In this document: piece after piece, positions 1-11,549 of the stretch
How the letters are laid out: each line of letters begins with the position of its first letter
Numbering within the stretch: the stretch's first letter is position 1
DNA from: Paralvinella palmiformis
Lineage: Eukaryota > Annelida > Polychaeta > Terebellida > Alvinellidae
DNA length: 64,000 bases
Assembly (NCBI GenBank): GCA_025642065.1
Contig: JAODUP010000032.1
Coordinates: forward strand, 1,280,001-1,344,000
Direction of reading: 5' to 3'
Translations under genes and position numbers: made by a program
The notes under the pieces: generated by a model
The model's database searches: none
What the model was told of the DNA's origin: nothing
Seen by the model: the letters and a program-made list of their open reading frames with translations, nothing else

Positions 1-95
1 AACCTTAAAATCAATGACAGGAAGTCAAATTGAGACTAAGTACAGTTATATACAAGCAAGACATATTATTGGGTTAGTTCCTCTGATCAACAAAC

Positions 96-247
96 CTGTG
101 AATCCAGGTCTGCAGGCACAACTAAATTCCATCGCAACAGGGCTGTCTACGCAAGTAGCACCATTTAAACACAATGTATGACCTTCAGCTTCACAAGCAT
201 CAATGTTTATTTCACAGTCTTTACCAGTATAGCCTGAAAATTATTAT

Positions 248-292
<45 letters not shown>

Positions 293-2850
293 ATGTAGTT
301 GCAATGTATTAACTTTTTCAACACACTTGTCCAGACTAGCTTGTGTTGGTGAACCAATTCTATAAAAACTATAACTCAAGTTTCAAAGGAAATATTAGTA
401 AATAAAAAAATTTATAGATGGTTTTAAAATATGAGTTAACTATTATTTAGTATACACAGAAGAGTTTACAACATCAAATGAATCCTAACACAGTTCTGAA
501 ACAAGATCTCTCGATGGCAGATTACAGTGAGTGTCCATTTTATGCTAATGCTAAATATTCTAAATACCATACCTATTGGACAGGTACAGTTATAACCAGC
601 AATATCATCAGTACATGTGCCTTGATGACATGGGTTAGACTCACACTCATTGATCTCTATATCACAACTCTGACCTAGACAACAATGAAAATTGAAGAAA
701 TTGCATGAAACAGAAGAAAGAAAAAAACACATGGTTTATTTACATAACAGGTCAGTAAAATCACAGTTCATATTGAATAATATCATTACTGAGTAAACCT
801 TTATGCTAATAATAATATAATACTAATTACAAAACTTCTATAGCACCAATATCCTCGAAAAGAATCGAGCTCAGTGGTACACTTAGTACAGAATTGTGGA
901 CACCATATAATGACTAATATAGTCAGAACAAAACTGGACACTGCATTAAATCACTTATCTATTAATCCCCAGAATTGACAGAGTTTACTTAACACTATGA
1001 TTAATTGCAGTCAAAACTTTAAAGAAAACAAAATGCCATTCAGACTCATAATAATATAATCTCAAGCCAATGGTTCAGTGTCTAACTTCTCAGCACATAG
1101 TTCACCAGTCAGACTATAACATTTACACATAATAATAAAGGTATACAATGAGCCATGCACATTAACAACATTAGAAAATTGTCACATGTTTTACACTTTT
1201 TAAATTAACATTACATTTCAGCAGTGCATATTATATGTTGTCCTATAGGCCCATACTACCAATTATTTTGACCATGCTGTGCACTTGTATTCAATAATGT
1301 TTTATATTTATTTACTAAAATACAGAATTGAAGTGATAAACTTCATGATTACTTACCCTGGTATCCAGGTGGACATACACAAAGGAATCTACCAGGGTCA
1401 TCTGCTGTGCTAGTATCAATACAGACTGTTCCATTTTTACATGGACTGTTCAGGCACATATTTTGTAATGACCGACACATGCTACCTGTCCACCCAGGAG
1501 AACACTGACACTGGCCTTGTCCACCAGAGGTCAGTACACAGTAACCTAAATGGAATATTTCTCATATTACCAAACTGAACGAAGTCAGAAAAATAATAAA
1601 AGCTAAATATCTATTAAATAGCACATATTTCTTTCAAAGAAAACAATATAATTAAATCTATAAAATTATAAACAATGTAGTGTAAAGGAACATAGCTAAG
1701 TTTTTAATTCACCTCCATTCAGACAAGGATTTGGGTCACATAGTGTATCAGACTTTTCAGTGCAGGTATGACCATGGTAACCAAACAAACACACACACTG
1801 GAAGCCATCTTTTGTTGAGTAGCAAGAACCACCATTTTTGCAGTTGTTCTCAACACATGGATCCTTGATTATCTCAGCACATAACGGTCCTGTAGCTACT
1901 GCAGGACAATCACAATGGAAGCCTTCATCACTGATTGAGCAATTTCCTCCATTTTGACATGGGTCAGAGGAACATGGATCAGATATAAGCTGTTCACAAA
2001 ACTGACCAATTAAGTGTGTCATGCAAATGCAAGTAAATCCAGCTGTTGAGGTGTTACTCTTCACACATGTGCCGCCATTTAAGCATGGAGATGAATAACA
2101 TGGATCAAGTGACATCTCACAGTGAATTCCAGAAAACTCCTCCAAACAAATGCAGCTAATCTCTCCCGAAACAGAATAAGTGCAGGTGGCATTGTTAAGA
2201 CATGGACTAGAAAGGCATGGGTCAACAGTCAATGTGTCACAAAGTTCTCCAGTATACATTTCATCGCAGATGCATTCAAAACGGTTGATGAAATCATGAC
2301 AAGTGGCATTACCATAGCATGGTAAACTCTGGCATTCATCAATATTCTGATCACAATATGTGCCTAGGAAAATATAAGAAAATTCACAAATAAATAATAC
2401 TCAATTGGCATTAATTACAAAATAATAGTATTGCATGTCTCTAATTAAATCAAGTCATTGCCTCAACAGGATTATGATTAGAAAGATGAAGAATGCAATT
2501 CAGTTGCATTCAAATGCTGCTTATTCTACCTGTAAATCCACGTGAACAATTACAGGTGTAGACATTTTCTGTGTGCTGCTGACAGCTACCCCAGTTTCTA
2601 CATGTATCTTCATCACATGAACCTTGCACAAAATTACATGTTTCACCTAGAAACCAAACAGATTTTAGATTATATAACAGGTCATGCACATATAAAAGAA
2701 TATATATAAATTGTGACATAAACACATTTATATCATGATCAGATATGGTAGCTTAAAAAGTAAGAACCTATAAAGAAGCATCAAGCTGGAATATAACTAC
2801 CACTATTAGATAATTGTACAATGTATGTTTGTCCATAAAAGCCTGATACT

Positions 2851-2893
<43 letters not shown>

Positions 2894-4406
2894 CACTAAT
2901 TACCAAGATATCCATCAGCACAAAGGCATTTATACAGCTGGCCTGTCTCTAGCACACCCTTCCTTGGCAGATTAATACAGGTACCATTGTTATGACAGAT
3001 TACTCCGAGACAACTGTCAATATCCTCACAGTAATTTCCAACATATCCATCATCACAGAAACAATGATAAGTATCATCTGTCAATCGGATACCACATACA
3101 CCACGTCCAGAACACATCTCAATGCCTGTTTCTTCAGCAAAACAATCGTGTGACAAGATGCTAATTAGCAGTCTTAAGCCAGATTGACAAATTGAGATTG
3201 ACCGATTTTCTGATTGAGTAAGAAATATCTCTCCTGGCTGCAGAAATGTTGTGTTAAGCAAGAGTGGAGATGTATGATTGTTACTCTGCAACTTCTTGAT
3301 CTTGGAAGCATCTGATGCTGTGCAAGACATCCATTCCTCCCTAGATGATAAAAATAAAATTGGGGACTTTTAACATAAAATTATATAACTATAACCAGAG
3401 ATGGGGTCAATTCCATTTGGTCAATTCCAAATCCAAATCAAATTTATCAATTCCATCTTTTACCAACTCTTTTTAACTACTACTTTTTACCATGAGTAGG
3501 TACTCCGAATACCTACTTGGAATACCAACTCCAAGTAGTTTATATTTCAAGTACGACTGTCATGGGAGAAATATTTCTAAATAAAAAATTAAATGCTAAA
3601 TTAATTTGTGGATTTAATTTTTTTTGTAGGAAAATTAATTTCCAATTCTAAATTTATCAATTCTAATTCCTTTTTTTTATATAATCAATTCCAAAATTGA
3701 CCATCAAATCCAATTCCAGAACTGAATTGACCCCATGTCTGACTATAAATGAAAGTTAAACAATCCTAGCTAATGTTTTAAAGAAGAATCCAGACTACGG
3801 AAAGACAATGAATCATGTCTTATATATAAGTTTCAACACAGAACAACATGTTACAGGATTTGGTAAAACACAGGCATTATATTTAAATAATATAGATGGA
3901 TTTTATAGATATTTTCAATGTTGATTATTATCCAGATCTTGTACTAGGGGTCTTCCTATTTAGTCAGATTATTTGACAAATAAAAATAAAACATTTAATA
4001 ATATTACTAAGTCTATAAGTGAAAGGTTTGTTTTTGTTGGTTCTAAAGTTAGCATCAGCAAGACATAATGAACTAATAGTTGTAGCAAAACAGATACTTA
4101 CTGTGTTACATTAGCAAGAATCATTGGATAAGCACTACCATTGGTTGGTGGCCTAATTAATACTTCATCACCTGACTGGATTCTTAATGGACACAACTGG
4201 CTGTAGTTGAACACCATATTACTTACATGGTATCCAAAACATTCAACATCAGAACTGCATATTAACCCTAACTGCCAAACTAGAGTATGAGACATGTGAT
4301 GCGAATGCCATTCTGTGATACCATCTTTCCCTGGCCATACACATTTATATGACCAGAATCCCGGCAACAGCATCAACAGCAGCAGAATGTGTATAGCAGT
4401 CATCAT
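96..4406 (-). CDS. EGF-repeat secreted or membrane protein, 5' part (seven exons, incomplete)
   Basis: Minus-strand exons with GT...AG borders: 4102-4406, 2904-3340, 2530-2646, 1713-2363, 1357-1545, 573-674 and 96-233; the gene continues off the left edge, so only 646 residues are visible. Exon 1 starts with two adjacent ATGs (4406 chosen) and encodes a signal peptide with the hydrophobic run [11 protein letters not shown], then a Cys-containing N-terminal region with N-glycosylation sites that I do not recognise. EGF modules begin in exon 2 and run to the edge; exon 4 alone carries about six, with DPC...PC..GG.C spacing. Exon 6 has a calcium-binding type opening ([12 protein letters not shown]). 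From exon 2 on every junction is phase 1, the usual state of shuffled EGF modules. The role is probably extracellular binding or signalling. It could be a Notch-, crumbs- or fibropellin-like protein; without the C-terminus I cannot name it. Confidence 0.92.
239..290. repeat. (AT)n microsatellite
   Basis: TTATTATTAT run followed by about 40 bases of alternating TA, in the EGF-protein intron directly upstream of exon 7. Confidence 0.95.
2852..2893. repeat. (AC)n/(AT)n compound microsatellite
   Basis: About eleven AC units followed by AT units, lying immediately downstream of the exon 2 donor of the EGF-protein gene (minus strand). Confidence 0.95.
3396..3741. mobile_element. hAT-type MITE (CAGAGATGGGG ends)
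   Basis: 346-bp non-coding element in the first intron of the EGF-protein gene. The left end reads CAGAGATGGGGTCAATTC and the reverse complement of the right end reads CAGACATGGGGTCAATTC, a TIR with one mismatch in 18. It is flanked by 8-bp direct repeats actataac (3388-3395) and actataaa (3742-3749), seven of eight identical. CAG-starting TIRs and 8-bp target duplications are hallmarks of the hAT superfamily. The interior is made of repeated 'tcaattcc' words and has no ORF. Confidence 0.8.
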
Positions 4407-4989
4407 TTAATATTTCCTATTTACGCTTCATTGCCAATGGAGAACAAACTCATCATGGGACGATCTCTGCTTATACAGCAAACGTCACAACTGAAAATAA
4501 AATAAATCTAATTGTATGAATTATGGAATATTTATGAAGATAATCTAACACACGTTAGTCACATAAATGACAACTTGTTTGAGCTGAGGTGATGAGTTTT
4601 CTCAAATGTCATGTATTATCATCCAATAGCGAAACTATTAATGTATAATGCCAGACTGATGCTGTATGTGGGTAAAATGGCAGTTCTTTAATGAGTAGTA
4701 TACTCAGAAGATTCATATTTTTTTAATAAAATGTATTATTCACTGTAAAAGGTAAATCTGTGATTGAAGATTAACACTGAGAGAAGTGATTCACGCAAAA
4801 ATTATACGTCCAATTAAAAGAATAATAAACTACACACAAGTTGCCTGATTAAGAAAAACACTTGAAACCATTGTGTTTACAAAATAACAACAGCAGAGGC
4901 CAATAAAAAAGGTTTTCTAGTTTTTTAATCAATTAAACTGCATGCCAGCTAACACACACATACATGTGGGACTTCTCTACCCATATTTC
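4407..4989. other. Upstream flank of the EGF-protein gene
   Basis: This stretch should hold the 5' UTR and promoter of the minus-strand EGF-protein gene. I see no further ORF, no repeat shared with the rest of the window and no convincing TATA box at a fixed distance. Confidence 0.4.
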
Positions 4990-5222
4990 ATGCTGTGCGG
5001 GAGGCCGGAGATTCGAATCCTGGCCACAACATTATAGTAGGAGGAGTTTTTCATCCAACCAGGCAACTGACAAGGTTTTTCTCCCCAGAACATGACATAA
5101 TAAACTGAGGTGCCTCCACGTTAAACAACTTCCATCATTATAATAACAGAAATCAACACCAGGTGGCTGTGCCTAACAGACTACAGCCAGGGGTCTCCAC
5201 CCCAAACCTCAACAAGACAACA
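4990..5222 (+). mobile_element. tRNA-derived SINE, third family, head-truncated
   Basis: The left part contains a Pol III B-box-like block (GAGATTCGAATCCTGG); the middle reads 'tttttcatccaaccaggcaa'. The right part (GGCTGTGCC...CAGGGGTCTCC...AACAAGACAA) resembles the tail of the A-family SINEs at 15.3 and 46.9 kb read on the minus strand. The A box has largely been lost. A fragment of the same family lies at 22727-22795 on the other strand. Confidence 0.6.
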
Positions 5223-5842
5223 CACACATACATATATAAGGTGCTCTCTTTGGTAAAGGACAAACTCAGTTCATATTAAGATCGCATACATGTCACTGTT
5301 GTCAGGTACGTATCTTTATTCTGTATATGATTACATAGGTAAATATTATATATGGTTACTTAGAGACCATTGCACTTCTGATCTTCCTCAAACTATTGAA
5401 GTACATATATATTTATTCTCAGATCTATGAGAGTGGTCAGGAAATAACTGTAATGATGGACCAGTTAGTATAAAATAGTAACAAAATCTAAGAAACATTA
5501 ATATAACAGTCAGTTCAGTGAGATGGTCACATCAGTGGGGTTTGACTATGACTATATATATATATATATATACATTGTGTGTATGTGGATACATTTAAAT
5601 TTGTAAACAGGGTTAATACAAATAGTAAACAATAAAATTAAGACATTTTCAATCCTTTTTCAAGACTTGTAGTATTGCTTTAGATACAGTATTTGTTCCT
5701 GTTTTTAAAGCAAATTCATTTTAAAAATAAGACAAATTCTATTTCACTAACTTCAGTGCTCACCCTGCTCACATGCAAAAAAACTGTTTCCTGTAGAAAA
5801 CTATGTGTCCTTGGTGTGGAAGCTTTCATTAGCTTGATATTG
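5223..5842. other. Unassigned stretch with a short (AT)n tract
   Basis: No ORF or repeat recognised except an (AT)n tract at about 5555-5572. Confidence 0.4.
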
Positions 5843-6745
5843 TAGTTTGCTCCCTATTACAACCTATGCAGGGTGATGTAGATGGTTTTGTGACTGCTTT
5901 TACCAATGGACTATCATAACTTATTGATCAGCATGCACCTCTTCATACTAGAACCATTACAGGGCATCCTGATTGTCCATGGTACACCAATGAATTGCAT
6001 GAGGCTAAACATCTCCAACGGCTGCTTGAATGACGATGACAAACCGGGGTCACTTCACTGTTATTGTTAACCACCAAATATATAGAGATCAATGTATTGT
6101 GGCGAATAAACTCACAAAACAAACCAGGATAGCTTACTATTCTGAAAAGATCACTGCCTCTGCTCATGACCAGAAGGGGATATACAAAGTGGCCAAACAC
6201 CTGTGTGGTGACAAAGGATCAACATATCTTCTCCAGACAGGGTCTCCCAGTGAACTAACCGAGATGTTCAGCTCTTTCTTTATTGATAAGATATAAAACA
6301 TCCGACGTGACTGCCAGACAGATCAGGTGCACAGTATTGACCAGATTGTTGATACATCATGCGTAAATACATCACTGAAGACGTTTACTCATGCCTCAGA
6401 AGATGAAGAATCTAATCATGAAGTACCTTAGAAAATCCTTAAGTCTTGATCTAGTGCCGACATGGCTTCTAAAGCTGTGTGTTAGTGAGTTACTCCCTAT
6501 CATCACCGTGATTGTCAATGTCTCCATGGATAGTGGCTGTGTGCCACCTCCATTTACTGGTAAGTGCACTTAGGTATGACCACTACTTAAAAAAATAACC
6601 CTCAATCCAGACATTCTAAGGTGAAGAATACATTGACTCTCAATTTTCGCTCCCCGACTGATCGATCTTGATTCACAGTCCACCTATAACACAACCAACA
6701 GCTTGTGGACCACAACATCTATGTTATAGCAGAGCAACACTGGAT
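5843..6745 (+). pseudogene. CR1/L2-like LINE fragment, endonuclease-RT linker and start of RT
   Basis: Frame-broken remnant of a non-LTR retrotransposon ORF2. Readable pieces in order are LIDQHAPLHTRTITGHPDC and PWYTNELHEAKHLQRLLE (endonuclease-to-RT linker), then an open stretch from 6030 to 6293 (YRDQCIVANKL...TEMFSSFFIDKI), then SLDLVPTWLLKLCVSELLP, PLLKKITLNPDIL and LVDHNIYVIAEQHW, which match the start of the reverse transcriptase in order. At least three frameshifts or stops separate them. The catalytic RT block is absent. The ORF is dead. Confidence 0.75.
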
Positions 6746-9323
6746 CTATAATAATTACATTGAACTTAAATATAAAACATTATATTAAACATTCATAATA
6801 CAATATTAAATGATGACACTTCAGGAGTCTTCTGCAGGTGACAATATAAAGTCAAATCTCATATCATTTATATATATATATATGTGTGTGTGTGTTGTCT
6901 AGCTCTGTTATGATACAGTGACAGGTGTTCAGAGGTATATATATATATATATATATATATAACTAGTTATCCACAGAAACCAATGGTTGTCTTCATTTGA
7001 CGACCTTTCTTTATATGTTTTCTTCCATTTCAGAATATAAGGACAACAGCATAAAATAGTTTATGAAAATCAATTAATCAGGGTTGCTAAAATATCATGT
7101 TTTAAATTTTTTTTTAAATCAGATTTAAAAAAAATAATATTTTACAAATTTAAATGGATTTTTTTATTTGTATGTGATAGCTGCTTTTTCACTTGCACTT
7201 GTTTGCATGACAAAGTTATCAAGGGTCACTGCATCACATTTCTGCACCATTGCCTGTTGTAAGGGGATTGGAGATGCAACATGCTTGACTTGGTACATGG
7301 ATAACAGCTGGAGCTGTATGAGTGGTCCTAGTATCAACAGTGTGTGCATCTGTGCAAGAATCATAATGCTGCTTCAGTCTAGCAACAAGTCCCTGCATTT
7401 CTTTGGCAAATTTCTTGCATGACTAGCCGGGTATCCTGTTTTTCCAAAAAGTCTTATCAAAGTATAACCACACACAATCCTGTATTCTACCAGACATTGT
7501 GAAGTTGATAAGTATGAATATATACTGATAAATTACCGACTCTAAATTGCACAATACTGTAGTCTCAATTTTTCAAGAAAACGTCACACATTTTACAGCA
7601 TCAAAAAAGTTGCAGGTTTTGCTTTTTGTTTGTATACAGCTTGAGAAAACTATTAATGGTGAACATATGTGAATGCTCGCCTTATATACGCAGCCTGGCT
7701 AAACACTAAGTACTTAAATATTAACTTAATAATCCCCTAAATGCATAGAAAAGATATGACCTCACATCAGATCACCTCAAATTCACCACATTGAAGCAAT
7801 GGCTTCACTTTCTTGTCACTGATATCTATGACTTGTTAAGCCTACATGGTGTTGAGATCTAATTGCAATTCAATTATAAATATAATTATCCAGCAGAAGT
7901 AACAAGTGATTTCTTAAAATACTTTTTTGTACTGCAAATTAATTGATAAATCACAAAATAAATAATAAAAATAATTCACTAATCACAAAAATGTAACATA
8001 ATAAAAATGCATAATTTTTTGTAGGGATTTAAATCAATGATTAAACAACATAAATTAAACAACTCCCAGATATCACAACAACATTAGGCCAACGTTGGCA
8101 TGGTAGCAGCTAGCTAAACTGCCATTATTAGGCCAATGCAGGTATTATATTACAGCAAGCTACTTCTGGAAAACAATATGATCTTCACCTTATATATCGG
8201 CTTTTACTGAGTAAGTATGTCAAATTGCGGATCATATTCTTACAACTGTATCAACTAGAATAAATATCTGAAGCAAAAAATCATGTATAAAGTAACATAA
8301 CTATGTGCTGCATCTGAAAACATTGAATTTTAAATGCAAGTAGTTTGTTCTAAGAAGATATTCCACACCACATTATAAAAGCTGTCACCACTGGTTAGTG
8401 GAAAATAATCGCGGTAAAAATCAGTTGTAAATAAAGTTAACATACAATAGAGAGTTTTCATTCCCATTTATTATTTTAATATAGCCTACATGCAGGTACT
8501 TTAATGTCTAAATAATATAAAATTAATGACTTATTAATCTAAAATATATTAAATAGGGTTACAATGTATAGGGTATAAAATGGGCTCATTTGACATAATA
8601 ATATCTGTCTTGATTGGCTGAGAATAAAATGGCTCATTTATTAGTACATTATATTTGGTAATCCGATTAAGTACTTCTTTTGATACAAATTAAATATATA
8701 TCTTCAAACTCTCCTGCAAATGCCAAAGCACATTATAGAGCATAGGTATAATGCTAATAAATGGCTCTATCTACAATCTTGCTGAGATTTATGTTATGTA
8801 CTTTATTATATTCTATAATGTTGCAGAATTGAAAAAGCTGAAGGCTGAAAAACAAAGAAGTGAATATTTCTGTCATATACATGTTCACTTAATAAGATGC
8901 AATCTGTGTATCTGTTTTTCGTAAGAAATGTGCTATTCTGTTTGCATACTCTGATTTTACCATTTGGACTTATATTTCAGAGACATTAAGTTAATAATAC
9001 CATATATTCATTGGCAGTGCTTCACTATGAGTATTTTATCTTGGAGTACTTTGTCTTATTAAATAGGGTGTTATACAAAGATTATATATTATTAGTGGTA
9101 AATAATCTTAGTTTTCCAAAATGGCTGCTATTTAGAAAACTAAGTATTTTCACAATATTTTTTTTATTCATTTAAGGATCATAGTTCATGAACCTATTTC
9201 CAAATATACCAAAGCATCCAACATGCCACAGAAATGTTATATGTCATCGTTCTCCTGCTCCAGATGTACAAGTCCCAGACTTTAGATCTTCCTGCATATG
9301 TTCTTCATCTGATGATAGAAGTA
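6746..9323. other. Gene-free, AT-rich stretch
   Basis: About 2.6 kb without a recognisable gene. It contains AT and GT tracts at about 6873-6960. A pair of overlapping ORFs on opposite strands at 7164-7422 has no recognisable features. A palindromic word CCAACGTTGG occurs at about 8091-8100. Nothing else is supported. Confidence 0.45.
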
Positions 9324-9706
9324 CCCCGGTGAAATGAAATTCATGACTTGATGAACTGTTCATGAACATTCTTGAACTATTCATGAACTACTCATGAAAT
9401 GTTCACATGACTGGTTCATGAACCATAGTTCATGAACAATTCACCATACAAGTTCATGAATGGTTGAAGAATATTTCATGAATATGGAAAGGTTCATGAA
9501 CCATTCATAAAGTGTTCATGAACCTAGTTCAAGAATTGTTGAAGAACATTCCAAGAACCTCATATACCATTCATAAACATTAGAGTTCAAGAAATTCTGA
9601 AAAATACGATTTTTTTACAGAGAGCAAAACATATGAAACAAGTAGTTTTGGCATAATATTATTTAGTTTCTAGGATGAAATACCAACATTTAAGACCATT
9701 AATTGT

Positions 9707-9765
9707 CAGACATAGGGTCAATTTCATTTTGTCAATTTCAATTCCACTCAAATTCTATGTCAAAT
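9707..9765 (+). mobile_element. End fragment of the hAT MITE family at 3396
   Basis: Starts CAGACATAGGGTCAATTTC and continues with 'gtcaatttcaattcc' words, matching the left end of the element at 3396-3741. The rest of the element is missing. Confidence 0.6.
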
Positions 9766-9815
9766 ATTCATAATTAAACTAAGAACAAGTTTTCTATCTC
9801 GGATTCTTTGTGTTT

Positions 9816-10146
9816 GTTTTGTTTTTTGGGGGAATCCCCAGGCTGTCACTTATTTGGCACAGCCTCTATGTTGGAGTGGTTGAGGATCTCCTCTCCCACC
9901 ACTCAAAGAGGAACAGTATGGAAAGATGGAGCTGAAATACCATGAAGGTCAGGTAATTATTTTACATCCTCGGCTCAGGGGGTCTTTAACGATAACGTCC
10001 CCCTTTATTTATAATAATTCAGTGGAGAAGGCAGCGCCATTTAACGTGGTTAGCCACCCATGATGTTGTGAGTCGATAAATTAATTTCTGGAAAAGTTTC
10101 GACCTCTTACTGGGATCGAACCTGTCCCCTTACCAAGTGCCCAGTT
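9816..10146 (-). mobile_element. tRNA-derived SINE, A family, copy 1 (diverged)
   Basis: Read on the minus strand it has a B-box block (CAGGTTCGATCCCAGTAAG) near its head, then 'gaaacttttccagaaatt', then 'gccactcctgg'-like body words and a tail ending in the GGGGATTCCCCC motif. The order matches the copies at 15329 and 46940 but with more differences; the extreme head with the A box is missing. Confidence 0.75.
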
Positions 10147-10477
10147 TAGAAGTAACAACAACTAGGCCTATAAAGCACATGCGTGAACTCTCACACTGAT
10201 CGTTCGAAACTATGGCATATTTTCCGGTGATGTGATTGGTCAATGAGATAAAAGTGCGACTGTGAGTTTTGTTTTAAACGGTTGAGTGGTTTAAGAGCAG
10301 CAGCATACAAGTGTTGTTTATAACAGCTTTAAGAAGTTTTCAAGTGTGACAATCTTAAAGCAGCATGTATATTTTAGTTGATTGGGTGTTGGAGAGCCTG
10401 TTGAGTATTGTTAAATACACAGGCATTGTTACACCAAGACAGGATTTTCCGATTATCGTAAAGGAGAGCAGGAGACG

Positions 10478-10810
10478 GCATTAAGATTAGATTATATCTA
10501 GACTCTACTCATAATCATACTGTTAGATCTACATAGATCTAATTCTAATCTAAGTAACGTTCAGATTTTTATTTGACTATTATACTGTATTAGTGTATAT
10601 TTTTAAACAGATACTGAGATAGCATATACTGATATAGAATAATAGATCTAATCAACGGTTTATGTTTTAACACCTATTGATTATAGAGTATAGTAATAGC
10701 ATAGACTCTAGTCATGATGATCTACTCATCTAGATCTAGTCACTAGACTAGTCTAGTGGCATCAATTATAAATATAATGTTAGGTAATAGATCTAGAGGT
10801 CTACTATTAC
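10478..10810. repeat. Low-complexity block rich in AGATCTA/CTAGA words
   Basis: Over 300 bp composed largely of overlapping TAGATCTA, CTAGACT and ACTAGTCTAG words, many of them self-complementary. It lies in the core of the 9324-11360 element. No ORF. Confidence 0.6.
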
Positions 10811-11375
10811 TGTAAGGCGTAACCATGTACTGATGTAGCCCAGTGTCAGTGACAGTCTTCCCAGAGCAGCGAGAGCTGAGCTCCAAATTTTAGTTGAGTC
10901 CGGAAATATTTAAACCAGGTAGCTGAATTATATTTTATTTACATGAGAAATGATTGTTATTTTTATGAATTTATGATAAAATAAATAATTAAACTAATTA
11001 GTCTGGAGTTTGTCACTTACTGAAATATGCATATTTTACAGTGAATAGGACCTTGGAAAGTTCATGAATAGGACCATTTCATGTTCAAGAACCATTCATG
11101 AACCATGTGCATTGAAATGTTCATAAACAGTTCCTGAACTCTGTGCCTTGAAAAGTTCATGAATAGGACAATTTCATGTTCAAGAACCATTCATGAACTG
11201 TTCATGGACCATGTGCATTGAAATGTTCATGAACTTTTCATGAATATGACCATTTCATGTTCAAGAACTATTCATGAACTGTTCATGTGTTGTTCATGAA
11301 TTATGTGCATGAACTGTTCATGTACGATTCTTGAATAGTTCATGATCTTTTCACCAGGGAAGAAGTAACTTTTGG

Positions 11376-11549
11376 TGTGATAATGATTGATGTTTTACGG
11401 CCATTTTTGTACACAAGGTAGGCTAAATGGGCCGAGCGACTTCCAAAGGTAATGAGACAAAACAACCGTCAGATATGCCCACACTGGGATTCGAACACGG
11501 GTGGTATTGACCTGTGGTCCAGCACGCTACCGCTATACCACTGCGCCCA
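11376..11549 (-). mobile_element. tRNA-derived SINE, B family, copy 1
   Basis: On the minus strand the head carries an A box (TGGTATAGCGGTAGCG) and a B box (GTGTTCGAATCCCAG). The body words TCGCTCGGCCCATTTAG and ATGGCCGTAAAACATC follow. The 3' tail is AT-rich (ATCATTATCA). It lies just to the right of the transposon ending at 11360. Confidence 0.85.

Larger units (their letters stand above)
9324..11360. mobile_element. 2.0-kb DNA transposon with GTTCATGAAC-rich subterminal arrays
   Basis: The left end CCCCGGTGAAA and the reverse complement of the right end TCCCTGGTGAAA form short TIRs. Both are flanked by the identical 7-mer agaagta (9317-9323 and 11361-11367), a good target-site duplication. 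About 230 bp inside the left end and 300 bp inside the right end are dense in variants of the palindrome GTTCATGAAC. The core holds a SINE copy (9816-10146), a hAT-MITE end (9707-9765) and an AGATCTA-rich block. I see no transposase, so it is probably non-autonomous. TIR, duplication and arrays are seen directly; the transposon nature is inferred and the superfamily is unknown. Confidence 0.7.

Noticed and set aside
7164..7422. Small protein genes on both strands
   Set aside because: The two frames overlap each other on opposite strands, have no motif, splice or repeat support.
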